From positions 1 to 64,000 of the forward strand of contig CAZOGC010000001.1 in the NCBI GenBank assembly GCA_964579505.1: DNA of 64,000 nt. Reading direction: 5' to 3'. The DNA is from JAJYSO01 sp964579505. Lineage in GTDB: Bacteria; Bacteroidota; Bacteroidia; Flavobacteriales; Flavobacteriaceae. Positions 9,079-16,372 of the stretch are shown piece after piece. The position numbers and the translations under genes are program-made. Under the pieces are notes generated by a model, which did not search any database, was not told the origin of the DNA, and saw only the letters and a list, made by a program, of their open reading frames with translations. Every line of letters starts with the position of its first letter. The first letter of the stretch is position 1.

Positions 9079-9684
9079 ATGGCAGGAAAGAAAAAAGCGA
9101 AACCCGTTCCGCAAATTGTTATCAAAAGTATAGGGTTAGGCATTCTGTTGATGGCCTTGTTTACATTTGTGTGGTTGGGTATTGCCAGCGCAGCATTACA
9201 AGGTGTTTCATATGCCATTTGTATAGCTGTTTTGGTGCTAGTTGTTCTGTTTTTTATTGGATATGCCATTCGCATTTTTAAACAAGCTAAAAAATTCCCC
9301 AAAAAATTAAACAAAAAAGAACAGGCACGCGAAGAACGTGTTCGTAAGGGGTTTATGATTATTTTCGGGTTAGAAGGTTTTTTTATCGGAAGTACTTGCG
9401 GGGTACTTTATTTGGTAGACCTTCCGCAATTTATAATCCCGTCTATAGCGCTTATTGTAGGCCTTCATTTTTATCCAATGGCAGGTCTTTTTGAACGAGC
9501 TTTTGATTATTTAGCCGCTACGTGGACTACTGTTATAGCCATTATTACTATTTTATTGATGTTGGTGAAGGTTATTTCAGAAAGGCAAAGTTTTTTGTTA
9601 GTCGGGGTGGGTACCGCTATAGCCACTATCGGTTATGGTATTTATATGATTACAGAAGCCGGACGCCACAAAAGAAAACTTTAG
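9079..9684 (+). CDS. Conserved multi-pass membrane protein of unknown function
   Basis: A 201-aa inner-membrane protein. It has a short lysine-rich start, hydrophobic helices at about 15-37 and 43-65, then a basic loop (KQAKKFPKKLNKKEQAR). Four more helices follow to the C-terminus. The segment ALIVGLHFYPMAGLF resembles the VGLHFxPLA signature of small Bacteroidota membrane proteins of the DUF7010 type, but I cannot confirm the family. It has its own promoter box and stands alone between ribB and the OmpA gene. No function is proposed. Confidence 0.7.
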   Translation: MAGKKKAKPVPQIVIKSIGLGILLMALFTFVWLGIASAALQGVSYAICIAVLVLVVLFFIGYAIRIFKQAKKFPKKLNKKEQAREERVRKGFMIIFGLEGFFIGSTCGVLYLVDLPQFIIPSIALIVGLHFYPMAGLFERAFDYLAATWTTVIAIITILLMLVKVISERQSFLLVGVGTAIATIGYGIYMITEAGRHKRKL

Positions 9685-10055
9685 AGATAGTTAGTCTTTT
9701 TTGTATGGTACTTTCCAAAAACTTTTACGCTTTTTAGGGTTTCTATCACCAATAATAGCATACATAATTTCTCTGATGGCTAACAACAAGCATTCAGTTA
9801 TAGTTTAGATCAGTAGGAAGGACTCATAAAACTAAGTTTTACACATTTTTGTTATAATAATCCGGGTTAATTTACTTTCTAAACAGCTTTTTTATACGGG
9901 CAAATTTGTTTAGCGAAAGAATAAATTATAAGAATCTAATAACTACCTGTTTACCGGTATCGTTGAAATGTTTATAGAAAAAATAACCTTTTAGATATAC
10001 TAAAAGACAAAATAATAAGTTTTGGACTATGTAATTAACCAAAAATCTATCTGAA
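9685..10055. other. Intergenic region with a possible coding relic
   Basis: 371 bases without a gene of normal size. On the minus strand, 9691-9765 reads as a 24-codon frame rich in lysine and aromatic residues (GDRNPKKRKSFWKVPYK), open a further 13 codons upstream without a start. This could be a decayed gene end. The rest is AT-rich and presumably holds the promoter of the OmpA gene, but no clean TAnnTTTG was found. Confidence 0.35.
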
Positions 10056-10895
10056 ATGAAACGACTAACGTTATTAGCCGGCATTATGCTGTCGGTTTTA
10101 TTAGCTTCTTGTGTATCGAAAAAGAAGTATGTAGCCTTACAGACCAAATATGAAACCTCACAGTCTAAACTCTATGAGCTTAATGCAAAAAATCAAGAGT
10201 ATGCAGATCAACTCGATAAAATTAATGATCAAGTAGATAACTATTACGCAAAAATTAATAGCCTAAAAGAAGAAAACGCTAAAAAATTAGATTTAACAGC
10301 CAAAGGAAATGTTATTTCTGACCAAGCTAGGGCAGCCATGCGTGAGACACTTCAGAACGTAGATCCTGCAAAATTAGCGGGCGCTAAAACGTTAAGTGAT
10401 TCTATTGATTTAGCAGTGGCTTATAACTTGCGTAAATCATTAGGAGCTGACCAAGACAGTAGCGGCATTGATATTAATGTAGACCGCACGGTAGTTGAAA
10501 TTACTATCTCAGATAATTTGTTGTTTAGAAGCAGCAGCTACCGCGTAAGTAAAAAAGCCTACCCGCTATTAGAGAAAATTGCCAATTTGGCGAAGTCTGA
10601 ACCGGCTATGGAAGTATTGGTAGAAGGGCATACTGATTCACGTACTTTTATTGAAGGCTCTTATATTAAAGATAATTGGGATTTGAGTGTACGCAGAGCT
10701 ACCGCTGTAGTACGTATCCTACAAAACAAATACGGTGTGACCGGTGGACAATTAATTGCTTCCGGAAGAAGCAGCTACAAGCCTATTGCTGATAATTCTA
10801 CGAAAGTTGGTCGTCAAGAAAACAGACGCACCCGAATTATTATCTTACCAAATTTAGATAAATTCTTGGCTTTATTGCAGCAACAACAGGCCTAA
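10056..10895 (+). CDS. OmpA-family peptidoglycan-binding lipoprotein
   Basis: An outer-membrane anchored lipoprotein of 279 aa. The lipobox is LLASC with Cys19. Residues about 25-85 form a heptad-like coiled coil (KYVALQTKYETSQSKLYEL). The C-terminal OmpA domain (about 150-270) has the peptidoglycan-binding residues VEGHTDS, LSVRRATAVVRIL, ASGRSSYKPIA and NRRTRI. It probably tethers the outer membrane to the cell wall. The gene stands alone and is closed by a strong terminator shared with the convergent methyltransferase gene. Confidence 0.9.
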   Translation: MKRLTLLAGIMLSVLLASCVSKKKYVALQTKYETSQSKLYELNAKNQEYADQLDKINDQVDNYYAKINSLKEENAKKLDLTAKGNVISDQARAAMRETLQNVDPAKLAGAKTLSDSIDLAVAYNLRKSLGADQDSSGIDINVDRTVVEITISDNLLFRSSSYRVSKKAYPLLEKIANLAKSEPAMEVLVEGHTDSRTFIEGSYIKDNWDLSVRRATAVVRILQNKYGVTGGQLIASGRSSYKPIADNSTKVGRQENRRTRIIILPNLDKFLALLQQQQA

Positions 10896-10921
10896 AATAT
10901 AGGTGAGGTGTATTTTACACG

Positions 10922-10960
10922 AAAAAGTGCTGAGTACCTTTTGGGCTCAGCACTTTTTTT
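10922..10960. terminator. Bidirectional intrinsic terminator
   Basis: An 11-bp stem AAGTGCTGAG / CTCAGCACTT with an 11-base loop, ending in a run of T on the plus strand and flanked by A on the other side. It lies between the convergent OmpA and SpoU genes. Confidence 0.85.
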
Positions 10961-10973
10961 AAATAGAGTGGAG

Positions 10974-11510
10974 CTATCGGGCCATCTTGGCAAACAAATC
11001 CCAGCAAACCACACCGGCACTTACGGCTATATTTAGCGAGTGCTTCATACCCAATTGGGGAATTTCAAGGACATCGTCACTTTCTGAAACCACGGTTTGT
11101 TGAACACCACTTACTTCATTGCCAAAAACAAGCGCGTATTCTTTGTTGGGTTCAGGTTGAAAAGAATTTAGCATTACCGCATTTTCAGCTTGTTCAATAG
11201 CTACAATTTTTACGCCCTCTCTTTTTAATGTTTTAACTAAGGTCAATGTGTCTTCGGCATATTCCCAATCTACTGTTTCGGTAGCCCCCAGCGCTGTTTT
11301 TAATATTTTTCTGTTAGGGGGAGTGGCGCAGACCCCACAGAGGTATACCTTTTTTATCAAAAAAGCATCTGAAGTGCGAAATACAGAGCCAATATTGTTG
11401 GCGCTTCTAATATTGTCTAAAACAATAAGTAAGGGTAATTTTTCGGCGTTTTTAAACCCTTCAACCGATTTACGGCCGAGTTCGCTGTTTTTGAGTTTGC
11501 GGTGTTCCAT
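10974..11510 (-). CDS. SpoU/TrmH-family RNA 2'-O-methyltransferase
   Basis: A compact SPOUT methyltransferase of 178 aa that would methylate a ribose in tRNA or rRNA using S-adenosylmethionine. The three SpoU motifs are present: NIRSANNIGSVFRTSDAF, VFGNEVSGV and IPQLGMKHSLNIAVSAG. The N-terminus (KLKNSELGRKS) is short, with no extra RNA-binding domain, as in TrmH/TrmL-like members. The exact nucleotide target is not evident. A -7 box ends only 4 bases before the ATG, suggesting a leaderless message. Confidence 0.88.
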   Translation of the reverse strand: MEHRKLKNSELGRKSVEGFKNAEKLPLLIVLDNIRSANNIGSVFRTSDAFLIKKVYLCGVCATPPNRKILKTALGATETVDWEYAEDTLTLVKTLKREGVKIVAIEQAENAVMLNSFQPEPNKEYALVFGNEVSGVQQTVVSESDDVLEIPQLGMKHSLNIAVSAGVVCWDLFAKMAR

Positions 11511-11514
11511 AGTG

Positions 11515-11522
11515 CAAAAATA
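11515..11522 (-). promoter_or_regulatory. -7 promoter box for the SpoU gene, very close to the start
   Basis: On the minus strand TATTTTTG matches TAnnTTTG and ends 4 bases before the ATG. Transcription would begin at or inside the start codon. Confidence 0.45.
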
Positions 11523-11602
11523 CTAAAATAGCCTAGTCGATTATTAAATTTGTCTGCTGAAGTAGATGATTTATCTTATTTTTAAAACCGGATTTAAAAA
11601 AT

Positions 11603-11610
11603 TACATTTG
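11603..11610 (+). promoter_or_regulatory. -7 promoter box for aroC
   Basis: TACATTTG matches TAnnTTTG, 14 bases before the aroC ATG. Confidence 0.55.
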
Positions 11611-11624
11611 CGAAAAATCAGAAT

Positions 11625-12689
11625 ATGGCGGGAAACACGTTTGGAGCCTTGTTTAAGGTCACTACTTTTGGGGAGTCTCACGGAGAGGCTATAGGCGGCG
11701 TAATTGAAGGTTGTCCTGCAGGAGTTTCCATCAATATTGAAGCTATTCAATACGATTTACAACGTAGACGCCCGGGGCAGTCTAAAATAACTACTCAGCG
11801 AAAAGAACCCGACGAAGTACGCTTTTTATCGGGTATTTTTGAAGGTAAGACGACCGGAACGCCTATTGGGTTTGTTATTGAAAACACCAATCAACGCAGC
11901 CGTGATTACAGCCATATTAAAGATGTGTATAGACCCAGTCATGCTGATTTTACCTATGATAAAAAATACGGGATTCGCGATTACCGCGGCGGTGGGCGCT
12001 CTAGTGCACGTGAAACGGCTTGTCGGGTAGTAGCCGGTGGTATTGCCAAGCAATTCTTAGCCCATATTTCTATCACCGCTTTTGTGTCGGGAGTTGGTTC
12101 TTTACAGCTCGATAAAAATAGTGAAGAGCTCGATTTTTCAACGATTGAAAAAAATCCGGTGCGTTGCCCTGATCCCGAAATGGCGCAAAAAATGGAAACC
12201 TTAATCAAACAAGTACGCAAAGAAGGCGATACCGTTGGGGGCATTGTAACCTGCTTTATTAAAAATGTACCGGTGGGTTTAGGTGAGCCGGTTTTTGATC
12301 GTTTGCACGCGCAATTAGGAAAAGCCATGCTCTCTATTAATGCCGTAAAAGGGTTTGAATATGGGAGTGGTTTTGCCGGTACTCATTTACGCGGTAGTCA
12401 ACACAATGATCTCTTTGAAACTACCGGAAAAACCAAAACCAACCGAAGTGGTGGTATACAAGGAGGTATTTCAAATGGGATGCCCATTTATTTTCGCGTA
12501 GCCTTTAAGCCGGTAGCTACATTGATGCAAAAACAAGAAACTATTAATGCTGAGGGCGAGAAAGTAGAAATGCAAGGTAAAGGTCGTCACGACCCTTGCG
12601 TGGTTCCTAGAGCGGTGCCTATTGTTGAAGCAATGGCTGCTCTGGTATTGGCAGATTTTATATTGCTTCAGCGTTGTGCACAAAAATAA
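11625..12689 (+). CDS. aroC: Chorismate synthase
   Basis: Last enzyme of the shikimate pathway; converts EPSP to chorismate with reduced FMN. The 354-aa sequence carries the family signatures GESHGEAIGGVIEGCPAG, RRRPGQ, YRGGGRSSARETA, and RHDPCVVPRAVPIVEAM near the C-terminus. It is complete and has its own promoter box. A cation symporter gene follows after 22 bases and may be co-transcribed, without obvious functional link. Confidence 0.96.
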   Translation: MAGNTFGALFKVTTFGESHGEAIGGVIEGCPAGVSINIEAIQYDLQRRRPGQSKITTQRKEPDEVRFLSGIFEGKTTGTPIGFVIENTNQRSRDYSHIKDVYRPSHADFTYDKKYGIRDYRGGGRSSARETACRVVAGGIAKQFLAHISITAFVSGVGSLQLDKNSEELDFSTIEKNPVRCPDPEMAQKMETLIKQVRKEGDTVGGIVTCFIKNVPVGLGEPVFDRLHAQLGKAMLSINAVKGFEYGSGFAGTHLRGSQHNDLFETTGKTKTNRSGGIQGGISNGMPIYFRVAFKPVATLMQKQETINAEGEKVEMQGKGRHDPCVVPRAVPIVEAMAALVLADFILLQRCAQK

Positions 12690-12711
12690 ATTTACGAGAT
12701 AAAAACAAGTT

Positions 12712-14049
12712 ATGCAGAAAAAGAAAAGAAAGAAGAAAAGATTGCCTTTGCATTGGCAAATCCTGATTGGCATGATTGCCGGGGTAATATTTGCGCTAAT
12801 TATGACCAAGTTTTCTTGGGGTCCTGAGTTTGTTGGTGACTGGATCAAACCCTTTGGCACCATTTTTATTAAAGGTTTAAAGTTGATTGCCGTCCCATTA
12901 ATTTTGGCTTCTTTAATTAAAGGGGTATCTGATTTAAAAGATATATCTCAACTCTCTAAAATGGGGCTTCGCACGATTGTACTTTATATTGCTACCACTG
13001 TTTTTGCAGTCTGTCTGGGGTTAACGATTGTAAACATAGTAGAGCCCGGAAACACCATCTCAGAAGAAACGCGAACAGAATTAGTAGAAGGCTATGCAAC
13101 GAATGCCAATTTGGCTAGAGAGAGTGCGCGCAAGCAAGAAGAAGTGGGGCCTTTGCAGCCATTGGTAGATTTGGTTCCGAACAATATTGTGGGGGCAGCA
13201 GGGGCCAATACCAATATGTTGCAAGTCATCTTTTTTGCCGTTTTCTTTGGAATTTGTTTAATCTTGATTCCGGAAAAATCCGCTGCGCCGGTAAAGAAGT
13301 TTTTTGACAGCTTTAATGATGTTATCTTAAAGATGATAGATATCATTATGTTGGCAGCACCGTACGGTGTTTTTGCGCTGTTGGCGGCCTTAGTAGTTGA
13401 ATCACCCAGTGCCGATTTATTTGCAGCCTTGGCTATGTATGCTTTATGCGTGGTTGTCGGACTTTTCTTAATGATTTGTTTTTATATGCTGCTTGTTTGG
13501 GTTTTTACCAAACGGAAGCCAAGTTTTTTTGCAAAGGGTATTGCACCGGCTCAACTATTGGCTTTTTCTACCAGCTCTAGTGCGGCAACACTGCCGGTTA
13601 CAATGGAGCAAGTTGAACACGATTTAGGAGTAGAAAATGATGTAGCTAGTTTTGTATTGCCTATTGGAGCCACTATCAATATGGATGGAACCAGTCTGTA
13701 TCAGGCGGTTGCAGCGGTATTTATTGCGCAAGCCTTTGGCATGGATTTGTCTTTTGCTACTCAGATGGGAATTGTAGCTACGGCTACATTGGCCTCTATT
13801 GGCTCTGCAGCTGTACCGGGTGCCGGTATGGTGATGCTGGTTATCGTGTTGGCACAAGCCGGAATTCCGGAGGCTGGATTAGCACTTATTTTTGCCGTTG
13901 ATAGGCCATTAGATATGTGTAGAACAACGGTTAACATTTCCGGAGATGCCTGTGTTTCTATGTTGGTGGCCAAAACAATGGGTCGCCTTCGTGCTATTCC
14001 GTTAGTTAAGAAGTTAAAACGTCAGCGTGAAGCAGCAAAAGGAGCTTAG
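12712..14049 (+). CDS. Dicarboxylate/amino acid:cation symporter (DAACS family)
   Basis: A secondary transporter of 445 aa related to GltP, GltT and DctA, importing glutamate, aspartate or C4-dicarboxylates with Na+ or H+. Visible are a polybasic N-terminus, helices throughout, the serine-rich hairpin STSSSAATLPVTME, the cation-binding NMDGTSLYQ and the substrate-site segment DRPLDMCRTTVNISGDA. An Arg in the last segment (CRTTVN) is compatible with acidic amino acids, but specificity is not settled by this. It lies 22 bases after aroC. Confidence 0.92.
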   Translation: MQKKKRKKKRLPLHWQILIGMIAGVIFALIMTKFSWGPEFVGDWIKPFGTIFIKGLKLIAVPLILASLIKGVSDLKDISQLSKMGLRTIVLYIATTVFAVCLGLTIVNIVEPGNTISEETRTELVEGYATNANLARESARKQEEVGPLQPLVDLVPNNIVGAAGANTNMLQVIFFAVFFGICLILIPEKSAAPVKKFFDSFNDVILKMIDIIMLAAPYGVFALLAALVVESPSADLFAALAMYALCVVVGLFLMICFYMLLVWVFTKRKPSFFAKGIAPAQLLAFSTSSSAATLPVTMEQVEHDLGVENDVASFVLPIGATINMDGTSLYQAVAAVFIAQAFGMDLSFATQMGIVATATLASIGSAAVPGAGMVMLVIVLAQAGIPEAGLALIFAVDRPLDMCRTTVNISGDACVSMLVAKTMGRLRAIPLVKKLKRQREAAKGA

Positions 14050-14197
14050 GAAACAGTTGTATATTTAGAGGGTTTTTTCCCAACAAATATAGATGTCATA
14101 ATTTATATAAGTTTTAATTACTATTATACCTATTGCCAAAGTGAGTTTACCTGTCTAGGGCAGGTCTGTCAAGGAATTCATCTTCAATTTGTCATTC

Positions 14198-14262
14198 CGA
14201 GCCTGTCGAGGAATTGTTTTATTTATTCCTTGTTACACGCTTCGACGGGCTCTGCGTGACAA
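14198..14262. repeat. REP-like palindromic repeat
   Basis: An imperfect inverted repeat whose arms contain GAGCCTGTCGAGG and CTTCGACGGGCTC, flanked by GTCATTC and GCGTGAC. The core is shared with the copies near 0.05, 35.3, 55.7 and 56.1 kb. Confidence 0.7.
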
Positions 14263-14396
14263 GGCTTTATTCATTTCTGCCGGCTTCGGCAGACTTACCA
14301 TACTCTTAGCAGGTGAAAAATGTATTCAATGTATTCTTTTTAAGTATCAAAATGAATATTTGCTAGCGAAATAAGCAGCAGGGACTGTCATATAAC

Positions 14397-14433
14397 AAAA
14401 AAGCCTTTATCAAATTTGATAAGGGCTTTTTTT
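14397..14433. terminator. Bidirectional intrinsic terminator
   Basis: Stem AAAAAAGCC-TTATCAAA paired with TTTGATAA-GGGCTTTTTTT, with T runs readable in both directions. It separates the convergent symporter and transketolase genes. Confidence 0.88.
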
Positions 14434-14459
14434 AGGAGATTACAATCTCGTTGTCTTCG

Positions 14460-15410
14460 TTATTTACGGGTAATTACTTTTTTGGCTTTTGCTACAATAG
14501 CGTTTGCATTTAAGCCGTATTTTTCCATAAGCTGCGCCGGCGTCCCACTTTCGCCAAAGGTGTCTTGAGTGGCAACGAAGGCTTGTGGCACCGGATAGTT
14601 TTCAACTAGAGTACGCGCCACGCTTTCGCCTAATCCACCGAGATAATTGTGCTCTTCGGCGGTAACCACTGCGCCGGTTTTTTTAACCGATTGTAAAATG
14701 GCTTCACTATCAAGCGGTTTAATGGTATGTATGTTGATAACTTCAGCAGAAATGCCGTTCTTTTCTAGTTCATCAGCGGCTAGTAAGGCTTCCCACACTA
14801 AATGACCGGTAGCAACGATAGTTACATCCTTTCCTTCGGTTAACTGTATGGCTTTACCGATTTCAAATTTTTGATTTTCGGGAGTGAAGTTGGCTACTTT
14901 TGGGCGACCAAAACGCAAGTACACCGGGCCTTCATAATCAGCAATAGCTAGGGTGGCTGCTTTGGTTTGATTGTAATCACACGTATTAATAACCGTCATT
15001 CCGGGAAGCATTTTCATCAGCCCTATGTCTTCTAAGATTTGATGGGTGGCGCCGTCTTCGCCTAAGGTTAACCCGGCGTGTGAGGCACAGATTTTTACGT
15101 TTTTCCCGGAATAAGCAATACTTTGTCTAATTTGATCGTAAACTCTTCCGGTAGAGAAGTTGGCAAAAGTACCGGTAAAAGGAATTTTTCCGCCAATTGT
15201 CATTCCGGCGGCCATTCCCATCATATTGGCTTCGGCTATTCCTACTTGAAAGAATCGCTCAGGATGGTTGGCCTTAAATTCATTCATTTTTAACGATCCG
15301 GTTAAGTCGGCACAAAGTGCTACCACATTTTTATGGGTTTTGCCTAGTTCGGTTAATCCGGCGCCAAAACCTGAACGTGTATCTATATTTCCTGTGTTTG
15401 TATATTTCAT
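14460..15410 (-). CDS. Transketolase, C-terminal subunit
   Basis: The pyrimidine-binding and C-terminal domains of transketolase as a separate 316-aa chain. Motifs include FFQVGIAEANMMGMAAG (with the cofactor-activating Glu), FSTGRVYDQIRQS, SHAGLTLGEDGATHQ and the C-terminal TAEEHNYLGGLGE. With the N-terminal subunit encoded 10 bases upstream it should form the active enzyme of the non-oxidative pentose phosphate pathway. The split form is known in archaea and several bacterial lineages and is not a frameshift, since both genes have proper starts. Confidence 0.93.
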   Translation of the reverse strand: MKYTNTGNIDTRSGFGAGLTELGKTHKNVVALCADLTGSLKMNEFKANHPERFFQVGIAEANMMGMAAGMTIGGKIPFTGTFANFSTGRVYDQIRQSIAYSGKNVKICASHAGLTLGEDGATHQILEDIGLMKMLPGMTVINTCDYNQTKAATLAIADYEGPVYLRFGRPKVANFTPENQKFEIGKAIQLTEGKDVTIVATGHLVWEALLAADELEKNGISAEVINIHTIKPLDSEAILQSVKKTGAVVTAEEHNYLGGLGESVARTLVENYPVPQAFVATQDTFGESGTPAQLMEKYGLNANAIVAKAKKVITRK

Positions 15411-15420
15411 AAGAAGTTTT

Positions 15421-16272
15421 TTATAGCGGATAATCGCCTAAGGTTTCCGGATTTTGTTTTAAGGCAACAGCGAGTTGTTCATCGTTGGGAGCTTTGCCGT
15501 GCCAAGCGTGCGTACCCATCATAAAGTCTACTCCATGCCCCATTTCTGTGTGCAATAAAACACAAACGGGTTTCCCTTTTCCGGTGTGTTTTTTGGCTTC
15601 ATTTAGACCGTCAATAATAGCTTGTAAGTCGTTTCCTTTTTCAATTTCTAGTACGTCCCAGTCAAAAGCGGTAAATTTAGCTTTTACATCTCCTAGAGGT
15701 AAAACATCGTCTGTAGCGCCGTCAATCTGTTTTCCGTTTAAGTCTATAGTGGCAATAATGTTGTCTATACCGTGACCGCCGGCATACATAATGGCCTCCC
15801 AGTTTTGTCCTTCTTCTAATTCGCCGTCTCCGTGTAAAGAGAACACTAAATGTGAGTCGTTGTTTAGTTTTTTTGTTTGTGCGGCGCCGAGTACCACAGA
15901 AAGCCCTTGTCCGAGTGATCCGGAGGCAATGCGGATACCAGGTAAGCCTTCGTGGGTGGTGGGGTGTCCTTGTAGTCTGGAATTAATATGGCGAAAAGTG
16001 GCTAATTCTTCTACCGGAAAGAATCCGCTGCGGGCTAAAACACTGTAGTAAACCGGTGAGATATGCCCGTTAGAGAGAAAGAAAAGGTCTTCGTTGATTC
16101 CGTCCATGGTAAAAGGCAATTCGTAGTCCATAATTTCTTGATAAAGGGCTACAAAAAATTCGGTACATCCTAGAGATCCTCCCGGATGACCTGAATTTAC
16201 GGCATGTACTTGTCGTAAAATATCTCGTCTTACTTGTGTAACGAGATTGTTTAAAGAGTTGAGGTTTGGCAT
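15421..16272 (-). CDS. Transketolase, N-terminal subunit
   Basis: The thiamine-diphosphate-binding domain of transketolase as a separate chain of 283 aa. It has HAVNSGHPGGSLGCTEF at the N-terminus, the Mg-ThDP motif GDGELEEGQNWEA followed by DLNGKQIDG, and GHPTTHEGLPGI. It is the promoter-proximal gene of a two-gene operon with the C-terminal subunit; a TACTTTTG box lies 22 bases upstream. Confidence 0.93.
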   Translation of the reverse strand: MPNLNSLNNLVTQVRRDILRQVHAVNSGHPGGSLGCTEFFVALYQEIMDYELPFTMDGINEDLFFLSNGHISPVYYSVLARSGFFPVEELATFRHINSRLQGHPTTHEGLPGIRIASGSLGQGLSVVLGAAQTKKLNNDSHLVFSLHGDGELEEGQNWEAIMYAGGHGIDNIIATIDLNGKQIDGATDDVLPLGDVKAKFTAFDWDVLEIEKGNDLQAIIDGLNEAKKHTGKGKPVCVLLHTEMGHGVDFMMGTHAWHGKAPNDEQLAVALKQNPETLGDYPL

Positions 16273-16294
16273 GGTATCTGGCTTAAAATCGCTG

Positions 16295-16302
16295 CAAAAG
16301 TA
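16295..16302 (-). promoter_or_regulatory. -7 promoter box for the transketolase operon
   Basis: On the minus strand TACTTTTG matches TAnnTTTG, 22 bases upstream of the ATG at 16272. Confidence 0.55.
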
Positions 16303-16372
16303 AGGAAATTAAAAAGAATATATTACCCGTATTTGCAAAAGAAGCGATACCTGTGTTGGCAAAGTTAAAGGC

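Larger units (their letters stand above)
14050..14459. other. Intergenic region with REP-like palindrome and terminator
   Basis: 410 bases with no credible gene. It holds a REP-like hairpin (about 14198-14262) and a bidirectional terminator (14397-14433) that serves the convergent symporter and transketolase genes. A 61-codon open frame across the palindrome is a repeat artefact. Confidence 0.6.

Noticed and set aside
12471..12863. 130-codon minus-strand frame across the aroC-symporter junction
   Set aside because: Overlaps two firm genes on the other strand; no recognisable domain.
14189..14374. 61-codon frame in the symporter-transketolase gap
   Set aside because: It runs through a REP-like palindrome, and the product (FRACRGIVLFIPCYTL) is a typical repeat translation.
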